The position numbers were made by a program, and so were the translations under genes. Under the pieces are notes generated by a model. That model was not told where the DNA came from. It was given only the letters and a program-made list of their open reading frames with translations, and ran no database searches. Shown piece after piece: positions 47,664 to 59,164 of a stretch of 64,000 bases of DNA (within the stretch, counting starts at the first letter, position 1; the number at the start of each line of letters is the position of its first letter). Origin of the DNA: Axinella damicornis (taxonomy: Eukaryota; Porifera; Demospongiae; Axinellida; Axinellidae); the NCBI GenBank assembly GCA_963931865.1, contig OZ007517.1:6337707-6401706 (forward strand). Direction: 5' to 3'.

Positions 47664-49135
47664 GCTTTGTGTGTGTCTGTAGGTCTCTCCAACAGGAAGA
47701 ATAAGCCATGTCTGGTGAGTCTTTAGTTTGAAACTTGTGTCAGCTATGCATACAGTTACTGACTAATATGCTAGGCACATCACTTGTAGGTTCTTTTCAT
47801 GCTGATCACAATGGCTCATTCAAATGCATGGATACAACATGTCTTTCTTCAGACAATGGATATACGGAGTAGGAAAAATGCCACCTAAGTACCATGGTAG
47901 GTATCTTGGCTTGGGCTAGGAAGGAGATACAAAGCTGGGATTACACCCATCGTTTGGCACAAAAACAAACCATGACTGGGCCTTGCTGTAATGCCCTTGC
48001 TTCCAGGAAGGACATGGATGGTCTCCCTTTCAGTATGTCCTTTGCATTCTTTCGGCACACCCCCAGACTGTCATCAATGCCAAATTAAAGCTTTGTCAAA
48101 TGTGAGGGAACTCTCTGCCACCAGTCGGCGCTGGAGGCAGGCAGGCATCGCTCTCCCTCTAACCTCACAGATAGGTATGAGACTTAAACCTCTCGACCAT
48201 TACGGATGGCTTGGGGTTATGATGTCAGCTCCACCAGTTGTTGGAAACTGCACAAAGCTTAAGTTGGCTTCTCTGGTGCCTCCAGGTTTCGAATTAAGGT
48301 GTACATCTCAGCTCCACAGATGCTTAGTGGTATCAATTGCTTTTTCTGGGGCCAACACATTGTTCCACACAAAATATTGCTCTAGCTGCTCAGTGTAGGA
48401 CTCCCAGTCTTCACATTAGACTCCCACAACAAAGTGACAGGACTTATAATCATTGGTGGCCTGGGAATGAGGCTGGGTGGTGGCCTGGGGATGAGGCCCA
48501 AACTTTTGCCTTATACGGCAGGAGGCCATTATGTAAAAATGTGGAAGGCAAATTGGCGTTTGTGCTGTACCGCAAAGGTCTTCCATATAAGGCATGACAT
48601 GAGGGCACACATGTGTATACTAGTTTGACACTGGAAAGCAGATCATATGCTCCTGGTAGCACATTACCACATATACTATATAGTCTTGTGGGACTTGGCT
48701 GCACTCAGTTTAGCATTTTGCCATTCCAGCTGCAAGCATGCATGGACAGGTTGAATGGTGAATGGCGCCTGTCAAAGTAGGTACTGTCCATGTGTTGACT
48801 AGTATTATTCTTCATGTTTAGATGAGAAGCCCACCAGTCGAGACCTGATGCTGATCAAGTGGAGAAATAGCTGACACGATCTGCAACGAATGGGAAAGAA
48901 TTGGGAGAACTCTTAACATTCCGTCAGCCAAGCTGCAGATGTCGTCGACACAGACACGTGACGATCCCCAGGGTTGCCTCAACAAAGTCTTTGACCACTT
49001 CCAGAACCCTCCCAACGATAACCCCCTCAAATGGAGTGCATTCATCGAACTGCTTGAGGATGCAGACTTCCCAGAAGTGGCTAAAAATCTGAAGGAGGCC
49101 CTTGACAATAACTGTGTCTACTAGTAATCGTTACA
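47664..49135 (+). pseudogene. Death-domain gene, tandem copy 1
   Basis: A leader exon begins after GTCTGTAG (47683) and holds ATGTCTG at 47708 directly before GTGAGT. The death domain lies at about 48860-49124: GEIADTICNEWERIGRTLNI, PSAKLQMSSTQTRDDPQGCL, NKVFDHFQNPPNDNPLKWSA and FIELLEDADFPEV. An upstream conserved stretch (KPTSRDLMLIKWR, 48832 on) is one frame off, so an indel or hidden splice exists there. The linker exon found in copy 2 (51137) is not seen here. Homology to copy 2 covers leader, introns and 3' flank. Confidence 0.6.
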
Positions 49136-49199
49136 CCTCTCCAAAGTTTCATCTTGTAAAGTATTGTTTCGTACAATTTTCCTTCATAGTAGTTCTATG

Positions 49200-49390
49200 G
49201 CTCTTGTCCTAGAACAGACAGAGAGCTTGTGGGTGAACTAATGATCTTGTCCTAGGACAGACAGAGAGCTTGTGGGTGAACTAATGATCTTGTCCTAGGA
49301 CAGACAGAGAGCTTGTGGGTGAACTGAAGAACACAATGATCTTGTCCTAGAACAGACAGAGAGCTTGTGGGTCAACTGAAGAGGTTTAGG
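49200..49390 (+). repeat. 43-bp tandem repeat, four copies
   Basis: Units contain CTTGTCCTAGGACAGACAGA and GAGCTTGTGGGTGAACTAAT. Copy 2 of the locus has only one or two related units (53950-54045), so the array expanded after the duplication. Confidence 0.8.
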
Positions 49391-49399
49391 GTATGGTAT

Positions 49400-50210
49400 A
49401 TAGGCCCGGATCAGGCTACAGATAGGTGATCATGTTCTGCAGTTGATCTGATCTTAATTGTAAGCTCAGCCTGATGTAGCTAGCATGCACCAGATACCAC
49501 ATCAGGAACTCACTTCCCTTGCCAGCACCAACATGCAGCAGTGAGCAGGGACTACGACCACATTTCCGTACGAAAGTATCTTATTCACTGCCTACCTTCA
49601 GTTTATGTACAATAGAGACTCTAATGGTCGACCACCCACGCCATTGCAGAATAATGGGAGGAGCTCGTTATTGTATGACGTCACGTCATCCATAAATGAT
49701 TAATTAGCTAGGCGGCTAGGATGCGGGCGCCGCACAGCTAAAGTCTGCCCCCGGCCCCGGGGCAAACACTGACAGCCTTATAGCTAGCACCGCAAAAGAG
49801 TAAGATCATCAAGAACAGAAAGCTGCCCAGCCTCCACGTCATCAGGTGAGGCCTGTGCGCCAGCGATGTAAGCTAAGATATGTAAGACCACGTATACTGC
49901 GACGTGGATATTGGTCCGGCAGGATGTACATACATTAGGTATAGGTACCGGAAACGCGCGCGCATCTAGCTAGAACCGTCCCTTGCCCTAACCCATTGCC
50001 CTACTTCCTGCCGGACCAATATCCACTTCATTTATACTAAGCAACTTACATCAGTGACAGAACGACATGCAGTCATGCAGTTTAGGTGACATGTTATACT
50101 TCGACACAACAGTGCCTGCCTCTCGCCACCAAAAATTGATTCCTACAGGCCTACTAAGTGAGCTCATTTTCCTCAGCCTCAATGTCCTAGAATTTTCCTG
50201 CTATTGCAAG
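49400..50210. other. Flank of death-domain copy 1; inverted-repeat element
   Basis: At about 49862-50055, GATGTAAG ... ACGTGGATATTGGTCCGGCA with GGA and the inverse TCCTGCCGGACCAATATCCA form terminal repeats of roughly 55 bp, a probable MITE. The rest is the 3' flank shared with 54050-54130. Confidence 0.5.
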
Positions 50211-50280
50211 ATTGTATTATGTATATGCACTGCTTTGTGTGTCTGTAGGTCTCTCATCTACCAACAGGAAGAATAAACCA

Positions 50281-50686
50281 TGTCTGGTGGAATGGAGCTG
50301 ATTTCGCCTACCCTCATTTTGCCTACTCCCATTTCGCCTACTAAAGATCAATGTGTGTCATTTCGAGAGAAAAAAATTAATTTACGGGTTAGTATGAGCA
50401 GATACACTCAAAATTGAAAGCACCACAACTGGGGAGAAGTCCAGGCTCAGCTCTTCTGCCTTCTCCCAAAGGTCCTCTGATAGGTATCTCTTGGTACAAT
50501 TTACTCCTTGCTCATTCTATTTGAAAACTGATCTTACTGACCTTTGAGACCTCAGTTTTCTCATGGTACAGATAGGTAGCCATACATGCTTAACATGAGT
50601 AGGCGAAATTACACACATCGATTTTTAGTAGGCGAATGAGAGTAGGCAAAATGAGAGTAGGCGAAATGAGACTAGCCTGTCTGGTG
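50281..50686. mobile_element. 388-bp MITE with repeated-motif TIRs, 9-bp TSD
   Basis: Element 50290-50677 is flanked by TGTCTGGTG on both sides (50281-50289 and 50678-50686). Its inverted arms of about 75 bp are built from ATTTCGCCTACTCTC-like units followed by GATCAATGTGTGTCATTTCG. The outermost 10-13 bp are less well matched. Copy 1 of the locus (47708) is the uninterrupted site: ATGTCTGGTGAGT. No transposase. The 9-bp duplication suggests a Mutator-like source. Confidence 0.8.
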
Positions 50687-51774
50687 AGTCTTTAGTTTGA
50701 AACTCGTGTCAGCATGGAATGACAGCTGTGGTTTCTTCTTTGTCCTGCAGATGAGTACAGCTGAGTAGATGGCTCCACACTATTATAGGTCAGTCTCACA
50801 CACATACCCATGATTACGTATAGTAAGGTTAGGAAGGGGGTATCTTGTGGTGACAGGAATCACGACACGTACGTACCAAATGTCCCTGATGACCACACCT
50901 GAAACATTCTGTGTCTTGGAAACAGTAGATATTGACACTGTGCTTGCCGCCACAATGGTAGCGCTACCCTTGGGTCAGGTCTGTTCACATGGGCATGTGA
51001 ACCCCCCCCCCCTTTGAACTTCAATCCCACGTAACGTAAATTATGGGTGGTTTGTGCTGAGAGGGTCACAAATCGATAGCACATTAGCACATCTACTACA
51101 TAACTGACCAGCTCCCTTCCCACTATGCCATTTCAGGACCAGTAGGAGCTACTTCGAATCCAGTGACCCCTCCTGCTCCAGTGGCTAAGCACTTCTTGGT
51201 AAGTGTGTACAGCCACAATCCTTTGTCAGTGGTTTCTACGTCACGGCAGTTTGTGCAATGGTAGTGCATGCATTTGAGGCTAATATGCACCTAGCCTGGT
51301 GGGAACAAGGCTAGTATATGCCTAGTCTTGTGGGACTCAGTTTAGCATTCTTCCTGTACACTAGAGTGCACTACTACGTAAGGCTGTCAACTTTGACAGG
51401 TGCAGTTCACTATCCAACCTGCCCGTGCATGCAGCTGTCACTATGTAAGGCTATTGACAGGCGCCATTCTCCATTCTGTACATTACAGAATGTAGAACTG
51501 GGTCTGGAAAACTAGCATAGTGTTTTCTGTTTTCCCAAGCATGTACAAAGTTGCCAGCCTTAATGCCAGCTGCATGCACAGGCTAGGTTGAATGGTGAAT
51601 GGCACCTGTCAAAGTTGATAGCCAGCTGCCAGTGCAGCATGGACAGATTGAATGGTGATTGGCAAAGTTAACAGCCTTACATAGTGCCAGCTACCAGCAC
51701 AGGCATGTTAGATGGTGAATGGCACCTGCCAAAGTAGGTATACGTATATTATATTGTCCATGTGTTGACTAGTA

Positions 51775-53481
51775 TAATTGTAACAGCTCGGCGCGCAGCT
51801 CGCCGGAGCGCGGTGTTGTTGCGGCGGTGCGATGGGGTTAACTCTCACAGTGAGCTTGGAATATCTTATCGGTGAATATATGAAGGCATGAATACAAGGC
51901 AGCAAGCGGCTGCTTAAATACAAACACAAACAGGAAGTACAAAACCCATGGTAAAACCACATGTCTCCACCAGCACAGATGATATCACAGGTGACAGGCA
52001 AAACAGGAGCATTCAGCAAACGAGCACATGACAGATGAAGGAAACCAGTGAATACAGCAAGCGTAATGCATAAGTGTGAAGCACAAACCAAAACCACTCT
52101 AAAGCTCACATGTACAAATATGGTCCTACTAGATGGTTCAACATGCATTACCTCACTATTAATTAATCAACTTCGCTACACAGCTCCCCTCTTCGATGGA
52201 ATACGTCCCGTATTCAGCCTCATCAGCTTGCAGCGCATCCACGGGCGTAGTGCCCTTCCAGGCCGCACTTCCGGCATCTCACGGCACTCTGCTGCAGTCT
52301 CCGGTGGCCGCTCCCGAGTCCGGTGCCAGCTGATCGCTCACTCGATCCCCGGTGGCCGCTCCCGAACTCGGTACCATCCGACTGCGCCCCTGCTTCCAGC
52401 CGCTCGATTCGCTGCAACAGGTTGGACAGCTTGTCCACCAACTCGTCGCTCCTATCGACCGTCGCCACCACTGTCGCCTGCTCCAGTCCGACGTGGGCTA
52501 TCCTTCCGGGCCCAGTCCTGGAGTAACTCTCCATTTCCAATGTGGCTGTCACCGCTTCGTCGATGGACTTCGGTTGACGTTGCCTAACGCTGAAGGACAC
52601 CTGGGGGTCACTCAGTTGGCTGAGGTAGCTGTTCAAGGCAAGGCGCTCCCTTGCCTCCTCCTGCAGATCGGGATACGCCTTGTCGGTGAGGCGTCGCAAG
52701 TCCTCTGCGAAGTCTGCCCATCCCTCTCCCTTGCGCTTCCGCCTGGTGTTAAACTCAACGGCATACAGCTCACGCTTGCTGTCGGGATCAAACCTTTCCC
52801 GCAACGCCTTCTTCGCATGGCTGTACGTCCCCTGGCTCGCCTCCGTGAACTGCTGGAACGCTCGCTGAGCCCGGCCGGTCAAACGGACCTTCAGCCATTT
52901 CAGCTTAGCGGCATCTCCGTCCCACGCATTCACGTCTGCAACGTTTTCGAAGTGGGATATCCACTCATCCCAGCTTCCTTCTCCCGAAAACGTCTCCGGC
53001 AGTACGAGCGGTCGACTAGCCATCTTGGAACAGAAGGTCTCCGGTTGCTTCAGGGAATCCTGCCGACTACGCCAGTGTAACAGCTCGGCGCGCAGCTCGC
53101 CGGAGCGCGGTGTTGTTGCGGCGGTGCGATGGGGTTAACTCTCACAGTGAGCTTGGAATATCTTATCGGTGAATATATGAAGGCATGAATACAAGGCAGC
53201 AAGCGGCTGCTTAAATACAAACACAAACAGGAAGTACAAAACCCATGGTAAAACCACATGTCTCCACCAGCACAGATGATATCACAGGTGACAGGCAAAA
53301 CAGGAGCATTCAGCAAACGAGCACATGACAGATGAAGGAAACCAGTGAATACAGCAAGCGTAATGCATAAGTGTGAAGCACAAACCAAAACCACTCTAAA
53401 GCTCACATGTACAAATATGGTCCTACTAGATGGTTCAACATGCATTACCTCACTATTAATTAATCAACTTCGCTACATAAT
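51775..53481 (-). mobile_element. Complete gag-only LTR retrotransposon
   Basis: Two 402-bp LTRs (51779-52180 and 53076-53477), which look identical by eye, start TG and end CA. They are flanked by TAAT on each side (51775-51778, 53478-53481). In minus sense, TGGCGTAGTCGGCAGGATTC lies one base inside the 5' LTR as a candidate primer-binding site, and GAAGAGGGGAG lies just before the 3' LTR as a polypurine tract. The 895-bp interior holds only gag. There is no protease, reverse transcriptase, RNase H or integrase, and no room for them. It must have been mobilised by enzymes of another element. The layout is that of TR-GAG elements described in plants. Confidence 0.9.
52223..53023 (-). CDS. Gag protein of gag-only LTR element
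   Basis: An intact frame of 266 codons begins ATGG after CAAG. It has the gypsy-type capsid region (FSGEGSWDEWISHFENVADV, AAKLKWLKVRLTGRAQRAFQ, YPDLQEEARERLALNSYL and DPQVSFSVRQRQPKSIDEAV) and ends with one zinc knuckle of CCHC type, CRKCGLEGHYARGC. A Ser/Gly-rich linker with two near-repeats (GSGHRG, GSGHRR) precedes the knuckle. The role is to form the capsid and package element RNA. The stop is 42 bp before the 3' LTR. No frame damage, in contrast to nearby host genes. Confidence 0.9.
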   Translation of the reverse strand: MASRPLVLPETFSGEGSWDEWISHFENVADVNAWDGDAAKLKWLKVRLTGRAQRAFQQFTEASQGTYSHAKKALRERFDPDSKRELYAVEFNTRRKRKGEGWADFAEDLRRLTDKAYPDLQEEARERLALNSYLSQLSDPQVSFSVRQRQPKSIDEAVTATLEMESYSRTGPGRIAHVGLEQATVVATVDRSDELVDKLSNLLQRIERLEAGAQSDGTEFGSGHRGSSERSAGTGLGSGHRRLQQSAVRCRKCGLEGHYARGCAAS

Positions 53482-53829
53482 TGTTCATCATGTTCAGATG
53501 AGAAGCCCACCAGTCAATACCTGATGCTGCTCAAGTGGAGAAAAGACGGTCAAACACAAGATAGTTGACACGATCTGCAACGAATTGGGAAAGAATTGGG
53601 AGAACTCTTAACATTCTGCCAGCCAAGCTGCAGATGTGGTCAACACAGACACGTAATGATCCCCAGGGTTGCCTCAACAAAGTCTTTGACCACTGGTTCC
53701 AGAACTCCCCCAATGGTTACCCCCTCAAATGGAGTACATTGATTGAACTGCTTCACAATAAGACTTCCCAGAACTTAATTGCTCAACATCTGAGGGAGGC
53801 CCTTGAGAATAGGGTGTAGCGAGAATAGG

Positions 53830-54535
53830 GTGTAGCACACCTCTCGCTAGCTGTGTCTTCTATAATCATTATTAAGTTTTAATCTTGTAAAGCATTGTTT
53901 CGTACAATATTATTATTTGTTCCTTCATGTTGGTTGGTGGTTCTATAGCTAATTGCCCTTGGACAGAGAGAGCTCTTGTCCTCGGACAGTGGATAGCTCT
54001 TGTCCTAGGACAGACAGATCGATCTTGTGGGTCAACTGAAGAACACGATCCAGCTGAGGTCTTAGGGTATGATAGGCCCCAGATCAGGCTACAAATAGGT
54101 GATAGTGTTCTGCAGTTGATCTGATCTTAAGCTCTGCCCACAATTTATGAGTGTGTGGTCACTGGTCAGTGCCATACATCTGCTGTGGTTGGGGCTGGTC
54201 AGCTGACCAACAGAAATAGCTGAAACAGAGCTTCCAGCAAGCGTACATAAGACATCTTCATACTGCTATGATGATGATGCCACCATGCACCACAGCTTGC
54301 TTGGATCTGGGCGTATTGATATAACCTTGTTCATCCTGTGATCACGTGCAATTGTATTCACAATTAAATTTACAAACATGTAGCCACAGGAGACAGAGAA
54401 TCAGGCTGACACCACACAATGCTATATCCTTGTGTGCTGCTTCTCTGCTGTGAGTGGTTAAGAGCAATTTTAGGTAACCATTAAATTTTTCTTCAAAGAA
54501 ATGTTCATCTCCTTGCACGTTCAGGAAACAATTAG
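53830..54535. other. 3' flank of death-domain copy 2
   Basis: Homologous to 49140-49465 (AAGCATTGTTTCGTACAAT, then CTTGTCCTAGGACAGACAGA and GATCAGGCTACAAATAGGTG). 54140-54535 shows nothing. Confidence 0.55.
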
Positions 54536-55063
54536 CTTCACATGAAGTGCTGTGTGAATCTCTGCACCACCGGCTCAAAGGTGTCTCCACTGTGCTTGTG
54601 CCGGTGCTTGTGCCGGTGCTTGCGTTTGTGTTCTTTGTGTTTGTGCTGCTTCTTGTGTTTGTGTTCAGTCTTGTGTTGCTTGTGCTTAGGAGGGCGGGGA
54701 CTCAGGGGGTCGTCACTGTGTATGCTGGACAGCATCGACTCGGATGGGCTGGTGGTAGAGCTCCTGCTGTCGAGGGATGGAGAGACGCGAGGTCTCTTCA
54801 AATATGATGTTGAGATCTTCAGAGAGAGGGACTTGATTACGCAATAACTGGGTTTGAGCTGGTCGCAGAAGGCAGTGGGTGAAAGAGGGAAGCTCCTGTC
54901 GTCAAGTGTTCATCACCAGCTGCCACTGTAGTGACCCGGAGCAATGGCTGTGAGGCAACTGGCAGGGACTGCAGGGCAGAGGGAGAGAGTTCATGGAGAT
55001 GACTAACATGATTGTACTATGCCTGTTCCACTGGTGGGATTACTGGTTCGCACTGCAGCCTAT

Positions 55064-55137
55064 CACAAGATGGAACCTCGTTCCCAGGCTGCATTGTAGG
55101 AGAGAACATTCGGCCTGGGAACGAGGCTAAGCAAGAT
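55064..55137. mobile_element. Short CCTCGTTCCCAGG palindrome
   Basis: CCTCGTTCCCAGGCTGCATT near 55077 and the inverse GCCTGGGAACGAGGCTA ending near 55128 flank a short loop. CACAAGATG on the left and AGCAAGATG on the right look like the target duplication (7 of 9). The left end has lost the TAG. Confidence 0.5.
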
Positions 55138-55918
55138 GATGCATCCAACTACAGGAATGGTGCTATATGTGCACCTGCACAGGTGCCAGAGTGTCCTATC
55201 CCGCCAGCTGCCATCGGAGACGGGGTCGTAGCACTGGCTGCTCCCGCACTGGCCTCCTTAGGACCAGGGCTCTGCATCAGGAGGAATGGATATCAAGTAA
55301 CTAGCATAAGGAGATTGTATTTCAGAAGGCTCAGTCTCCCATATCAACTGAGGTACTGGCCCCTCTACAGATCTGGCGGTGAGGACCAGCTCCTCCGCCA
55401 CTGGACGGTGCTGCAGACCTTGTGGCAAGAACGCAGACTTTCCCACAGAGAGACAGTATGCCAAGGATACACAGTGAAGCCTTGTTTACTACATGTACAC
55501 TAGCTGTGGAGGGTGACCTGTGCGCATAGCCTTGTTCCCAGGTCTTCTACACCTCCAAAAATACTGTATCGTGGGCTAGCAATGAGCTATGAAGCTGGGA
55601 TTTGCACCATTATATTGTGATCAGTATGAACGAAGCATTCCAATGATGTCCAGTTTGCTGTTGGTTGAATTTTGACCCAAACCATGGATTTGGCCTTTTG
55701 ACCCAAACCATGGATTTGGCCTTAGGCTGACTGCGATCTTTGACAAAAATGTGGCCGAGATCAAAAATCATTTTAAGGACAATGGCACAATCCCCAGCTT
55801 CATATCTCATTCACATAACCATACCCACAACACAAACTCTTACCACGCTGGGGGATGAGAGACTTGATCGTGCCACTTTCTCCTTCAGATCCATAACCAC
55901 ACCGAGCTGCACAACAAC

Positions 55919-56005
55919 AAAAACAAAAGAAGAAGAATAAACAACAACAAGAATAAACAACACCAAGAGGAATAAACAACAAGACGAATAAACATCAAAC
56001 AGCAA
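55919..56005 (+). repeat. AATAAACAACAAGA short tandem repeat
   Basis: Five to six imperfect units of GAATAAACAACAACAA type lie just upstream (in minus sense) of the TAF2-like exon at 55906. Confidence 0.7.
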
Positions 56006-56009
56006 CTAT

Positions 56010-57340
56010 TGGAGACTTGGAATCATGTTCAAATTGACCCATGACGCATGGACACGTAATGTAAGGGCTGCAGTGAGTTACGGCACAACGTATGGCGCAT
56101 ATTTCCACGGTGGACATATATATTTTATGTCGTTTGAGCATGGTGAATTAGACGGAGAATATTCTCTCATCGGTTGTATGATCACATGCTTGTTTTTGTG
56201 CATGTTACTGGGTTGCCTTGCACATGCGCAGTAATGTTGTTTACATTGCATGTCCTTGTCTGTGATTGGTCAAGGCAGATGGGTATTTAAATGGTTAGCG
56301 GTAAACAGTTGGTCACTCTTGGCGACTTTACCTGTGCTTGGCAAGTTTTTCCCCTCCTGATGGAGAGGAAGTGTGAAGGTATGTGATATCTCAATCAGAA
56401 TGAGCTGATTCTTTATGCACATATTCCTCTTTGTCCGAGGTATCTGGTGCTAGGGAGCTATTGCTGGAGCTGGATTCATTGCATGCATGGGTACACCATG
56501 GCTGCTGAACTTCTAGCTATCTATGATGTGGGGTGTTACTTTTTTTGTTCGGGCTTTTCCTCATCCATATTTTTCCTCGCTGAGGTTTTAGGGTGAGTTG
56601 GCCACATGCTCTAAAACCATAGGTGTGGCAGTTACACCTGTGTTGCTTTTCTGATTGGCTCACCCCGAATTTTCTGCATTGTAGCTACTGCAGTTCTATT
56701 GTGTTGTTAAGTTTGTGTGTTTGGTTTGTACTGTTGATCTTGTCCTCGGTTGCCACGCACTCAATTGCCGCCCAGCCCAATTAAAATTGTTGAGATGTGT
56801 GCTGTCACTGTGATGCATGTGTGCATGTGTAGAATTAGATGAGAGAGTCATCTACCCATACTTGGCATTAAATTTTGCTTTCATACTACAAGCAATGTAA
56901 GTATAAGTGTAGGCAGACACGTGGGAACTTGACTAGGGCCAGCCTCATTCCCAGACTCTTGTGGGGGGAGGAGTACTGAGGATTTCACGCAAGTTGCTTG
57001 TCCAAGATCCATTTCAAATTTTCGGCGCATGCACACTGATGAGAGAGTGCATAGTGTGCACCTTCACCGTTTAGTTGTCTTGCTGTAAATGAACGCACAA
57101 TCGTTCAAACGAACACAGTAATTTGCAATTCCCAGCTAGGTGAGACTTTGAATGCAAAGGCCGTTTCCATGGCTACAGTTATGACTAATTTCTTGAATGG
57201 ATCTGGGACAAGCAACCTGAAATCCTCGGTAGTCAAACCCTTGCACAGACAATGCCCGGAGCACATCGTGCATCTTCAGTTGTACTGGTGTAATGATGAT
57301 GACAGAATCCCGGGGGATGTGTAACTAGTATGTACCAGGC
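56010..57340. other. TAF2-like intron, nothing recognised
   Basis: A 69-codon plus frame at 56025-56234 is probably chance. GTGAGTTGGCCACATGCTCT near 56590 and other stretches match nothing. A half-palindrome of the TAGCCTC family (CCAGCCTCATTCCCAGACTC) lies at 56939. Confidence 0.35.
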
Positions 57341-57639
57341 TCTCTGTTCGCTGATACCAGTCCCATGCCTGCCTCCGGGCCTCTTTCCCAGGATCCATTC
57401 CATGTGGGAATGGAATGGAATGGAAGGCAGTTATTCATTTGCAAGCAAACTGGAGGTGGGAATGGTGCTTCTACTATGATGTCATGAACGAGCAGCGTAC
57501 CCCTGGGGCACACACGTTGGTGTGAGCCGACCGTAGAGGATGGAGTAGAGGCCAACAACAGTGCTACGAAGGCGAGAGTCGTAGTAGATCCTCTTGCTGC
57601 AGAGAAACCAAATGTGAACCTCAAGTCAGATGGGACAGG

Positions 57640-58085
57640 ATCAGCCATAAGCACCTCCCCTCCTTCCCCTTCCTCCCCTCTCCATCCCCGCAAGCCAATG
57701 TGAACCTTAAGTCATACGGGATAGGACAGATACCAAAACAGGCGCAAGCAGAGAAATACCCCCTTCCTTCCCCTTCCCCCTCCTCCCTTTCCTCCACCCA
57801 CCTCCCCCTCCTCCCCTTCCTCCCCTTCCTCCACCCACCTCCTCCTCCCTCCACAGAGCCGCTACACGAGCTGCAGAGTGTTGAGGCTGGATTCTGTTCT
57901 CTGGGTAAAGGGAGGGTTGGCTGGTAGCAAGGCTGTGGGAGGGATGAGAGGAGGGGAGGAGGGGGAACGGGGAAGGGGGGAGGTGGGAGCAGAAAAAGAG
58001 AGGGAAGGAGGAGGGGGGGTTAAGAGGGTGGAGGAAGTGTGTGGAGAAAGGGGAATCAGAGGGAGGAGGAGGGAGAGGAAGTTAG
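57640..58085. repeat. Pyrimidine/purine tracts in TAF2-like introns
   Basis: 57655-57850 is C/T-rich on the plus strand (purine-rich in gene sense). 57935-58080 is G/A-rich on the plus strand, i.e. a long pyrimidine tract in gene sense, just upstream of the exon starting at 57920. Confidence 0.8.
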
Positions 58086-59053
58086 TATCACCCAAGGCAA
58101 TAGGCAATGAACGATAAGCAGTTACAGTTAGCTAGCAGTTAGATGATCTCACCGGATGCTAGGCTGCTGCTCCCTCTCCACCACCTCCACGAGGAAGGTG
58201 AGCTCGCTCTCACTGTTCTCGGCTGAAGCACACGGACATACATGAGACACCACAGGGTTATGATGGGAACCGTTTACACACAAAATGTTCTAGGCCCATC
58301 ACCTCAACTTATTTTTGGCCACACCCAGTGCTACTGTGACACACATCCGAGTGCTGCCAGCCTGACATCAACGAAGTTATCAGACCTGGAAACATTAAGA
58401 CGGCAAGCCTCAGTGAAGAAAACTTGTAATAGCAGCACAAGCTCATATCACACACACACACACACCACAAATCGTCTCAGCAACATACATGTAGCATGTT
58501 ATTAGTGAGTTGCCATGACAACATACCCAGCATATTCACGGAAGACGTGGCTTTCAGTTGCCAGGTGGCCATTCTTCTGGAGGACTCGGAGAGCCCGTAA
58601 ACAGCTGTGAAAGAACAGAGAGAAGATTCCAGAGCCACCTTGCAAGTTTGATGTGACCTTTATGCAGCAGGCCTTCAGCCCAACCCCCATTCTCAAAACA
58701 CAATACAAGGGGGCAGTGATGTGTTGCTAGCAATGCCTAGGATGGGGGTGGGGCTGAAGGTCTGGTAGTCAGCTGCACAAAGGGAGTGGTCTGGGAACCA
58801 GGTCCATGCACTGGTATGCGGGACAGCTGGGATTGATTGACCAGCTGTTGCTAACCTGGTAATAGCGTAGGACGGTAACACCTTTTCTACGTTGAGGTGT
58901 TGAACAATCTCCTGCAGTATCACCTGGTGGGGAAATACACACGTGGCGAAAAAATGTGAAAATCGAAACAGCAGGTTGTCAAAATAAACACGGTACATAT
59001 ATAGACCATAGCCAGTTGACTGACACACCACCTTCTCTGGTGATGGAGATATA

Positions 59054-59118
59054 ATGGTACACTAGTCTTGTTCCCGGACTCCTCAGAAGAGGGTCTGGGA
59101 ATGAGACTAATGATGTAC
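59054..59118. mobile_element. 47-bp TAGTCT-ended palindrome
   Basis: TAGTCTTGTTCCCGGACTC at 59063 and GGGTCTGGGAATGAGACTA ending at 59109 are imperfect inverse arms. The flanks ATGGTACAC and ATGATGTAC agree at 6 of 9, so this is an older member of the family. Confidence 0.5.
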
Positions 59119-59164
59119 TAACTACTGCATCCATTATCTGTTACAGTAGCAGAAATACAGTAAA

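Larger units (their letters stand above)
50213..53825 (+). pseudogene. Death-domain gene, tandem copy 2 (transposon-laden)
   Basis: The leader exon (after GTCTGTAG, 50249) holds ATG at 50280 and TGTCTGGTG, now split from its own donor by a 388-bp MITE. A linker exon at 51137-51199 (GPVGATSNPVTPPAPVAKHF, between TTTCAG and GTAAGT) joins ATGTCTG in frame. The death-domain exon at 53565-53818 reads RSATNWERIGRTLNILPAKL, STQTRNDPQGCLNKVFDHWF and PLKWSTLIELLHN. One extra base in AACGAATTGGG relative to copy 1 breaks the frame before WERIG. A gag-only LTR element sits in the intron before it. Broken by comparison with copy 1. Confidence 0.6.

Noticed and set aside
49200..49390. CRISPR-like regular repeats
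   Set aside because: The 43-bp units are contiguous with no unique spacers and lie in a eukaryotic gene flank; a simple tandem repeat.
53076..53477. Interpretation of the two identical 400-bp blocks as an assembly duplication
   Set aside because: TG/CA ends, the short target duplication, primer-site and polypurine positions and the gag between them explain them as LTRs.
56025..56234. 69-codon plus frame
   Set aside because: Lies in a TAF2-like intron, no family pattern; expected by chance.
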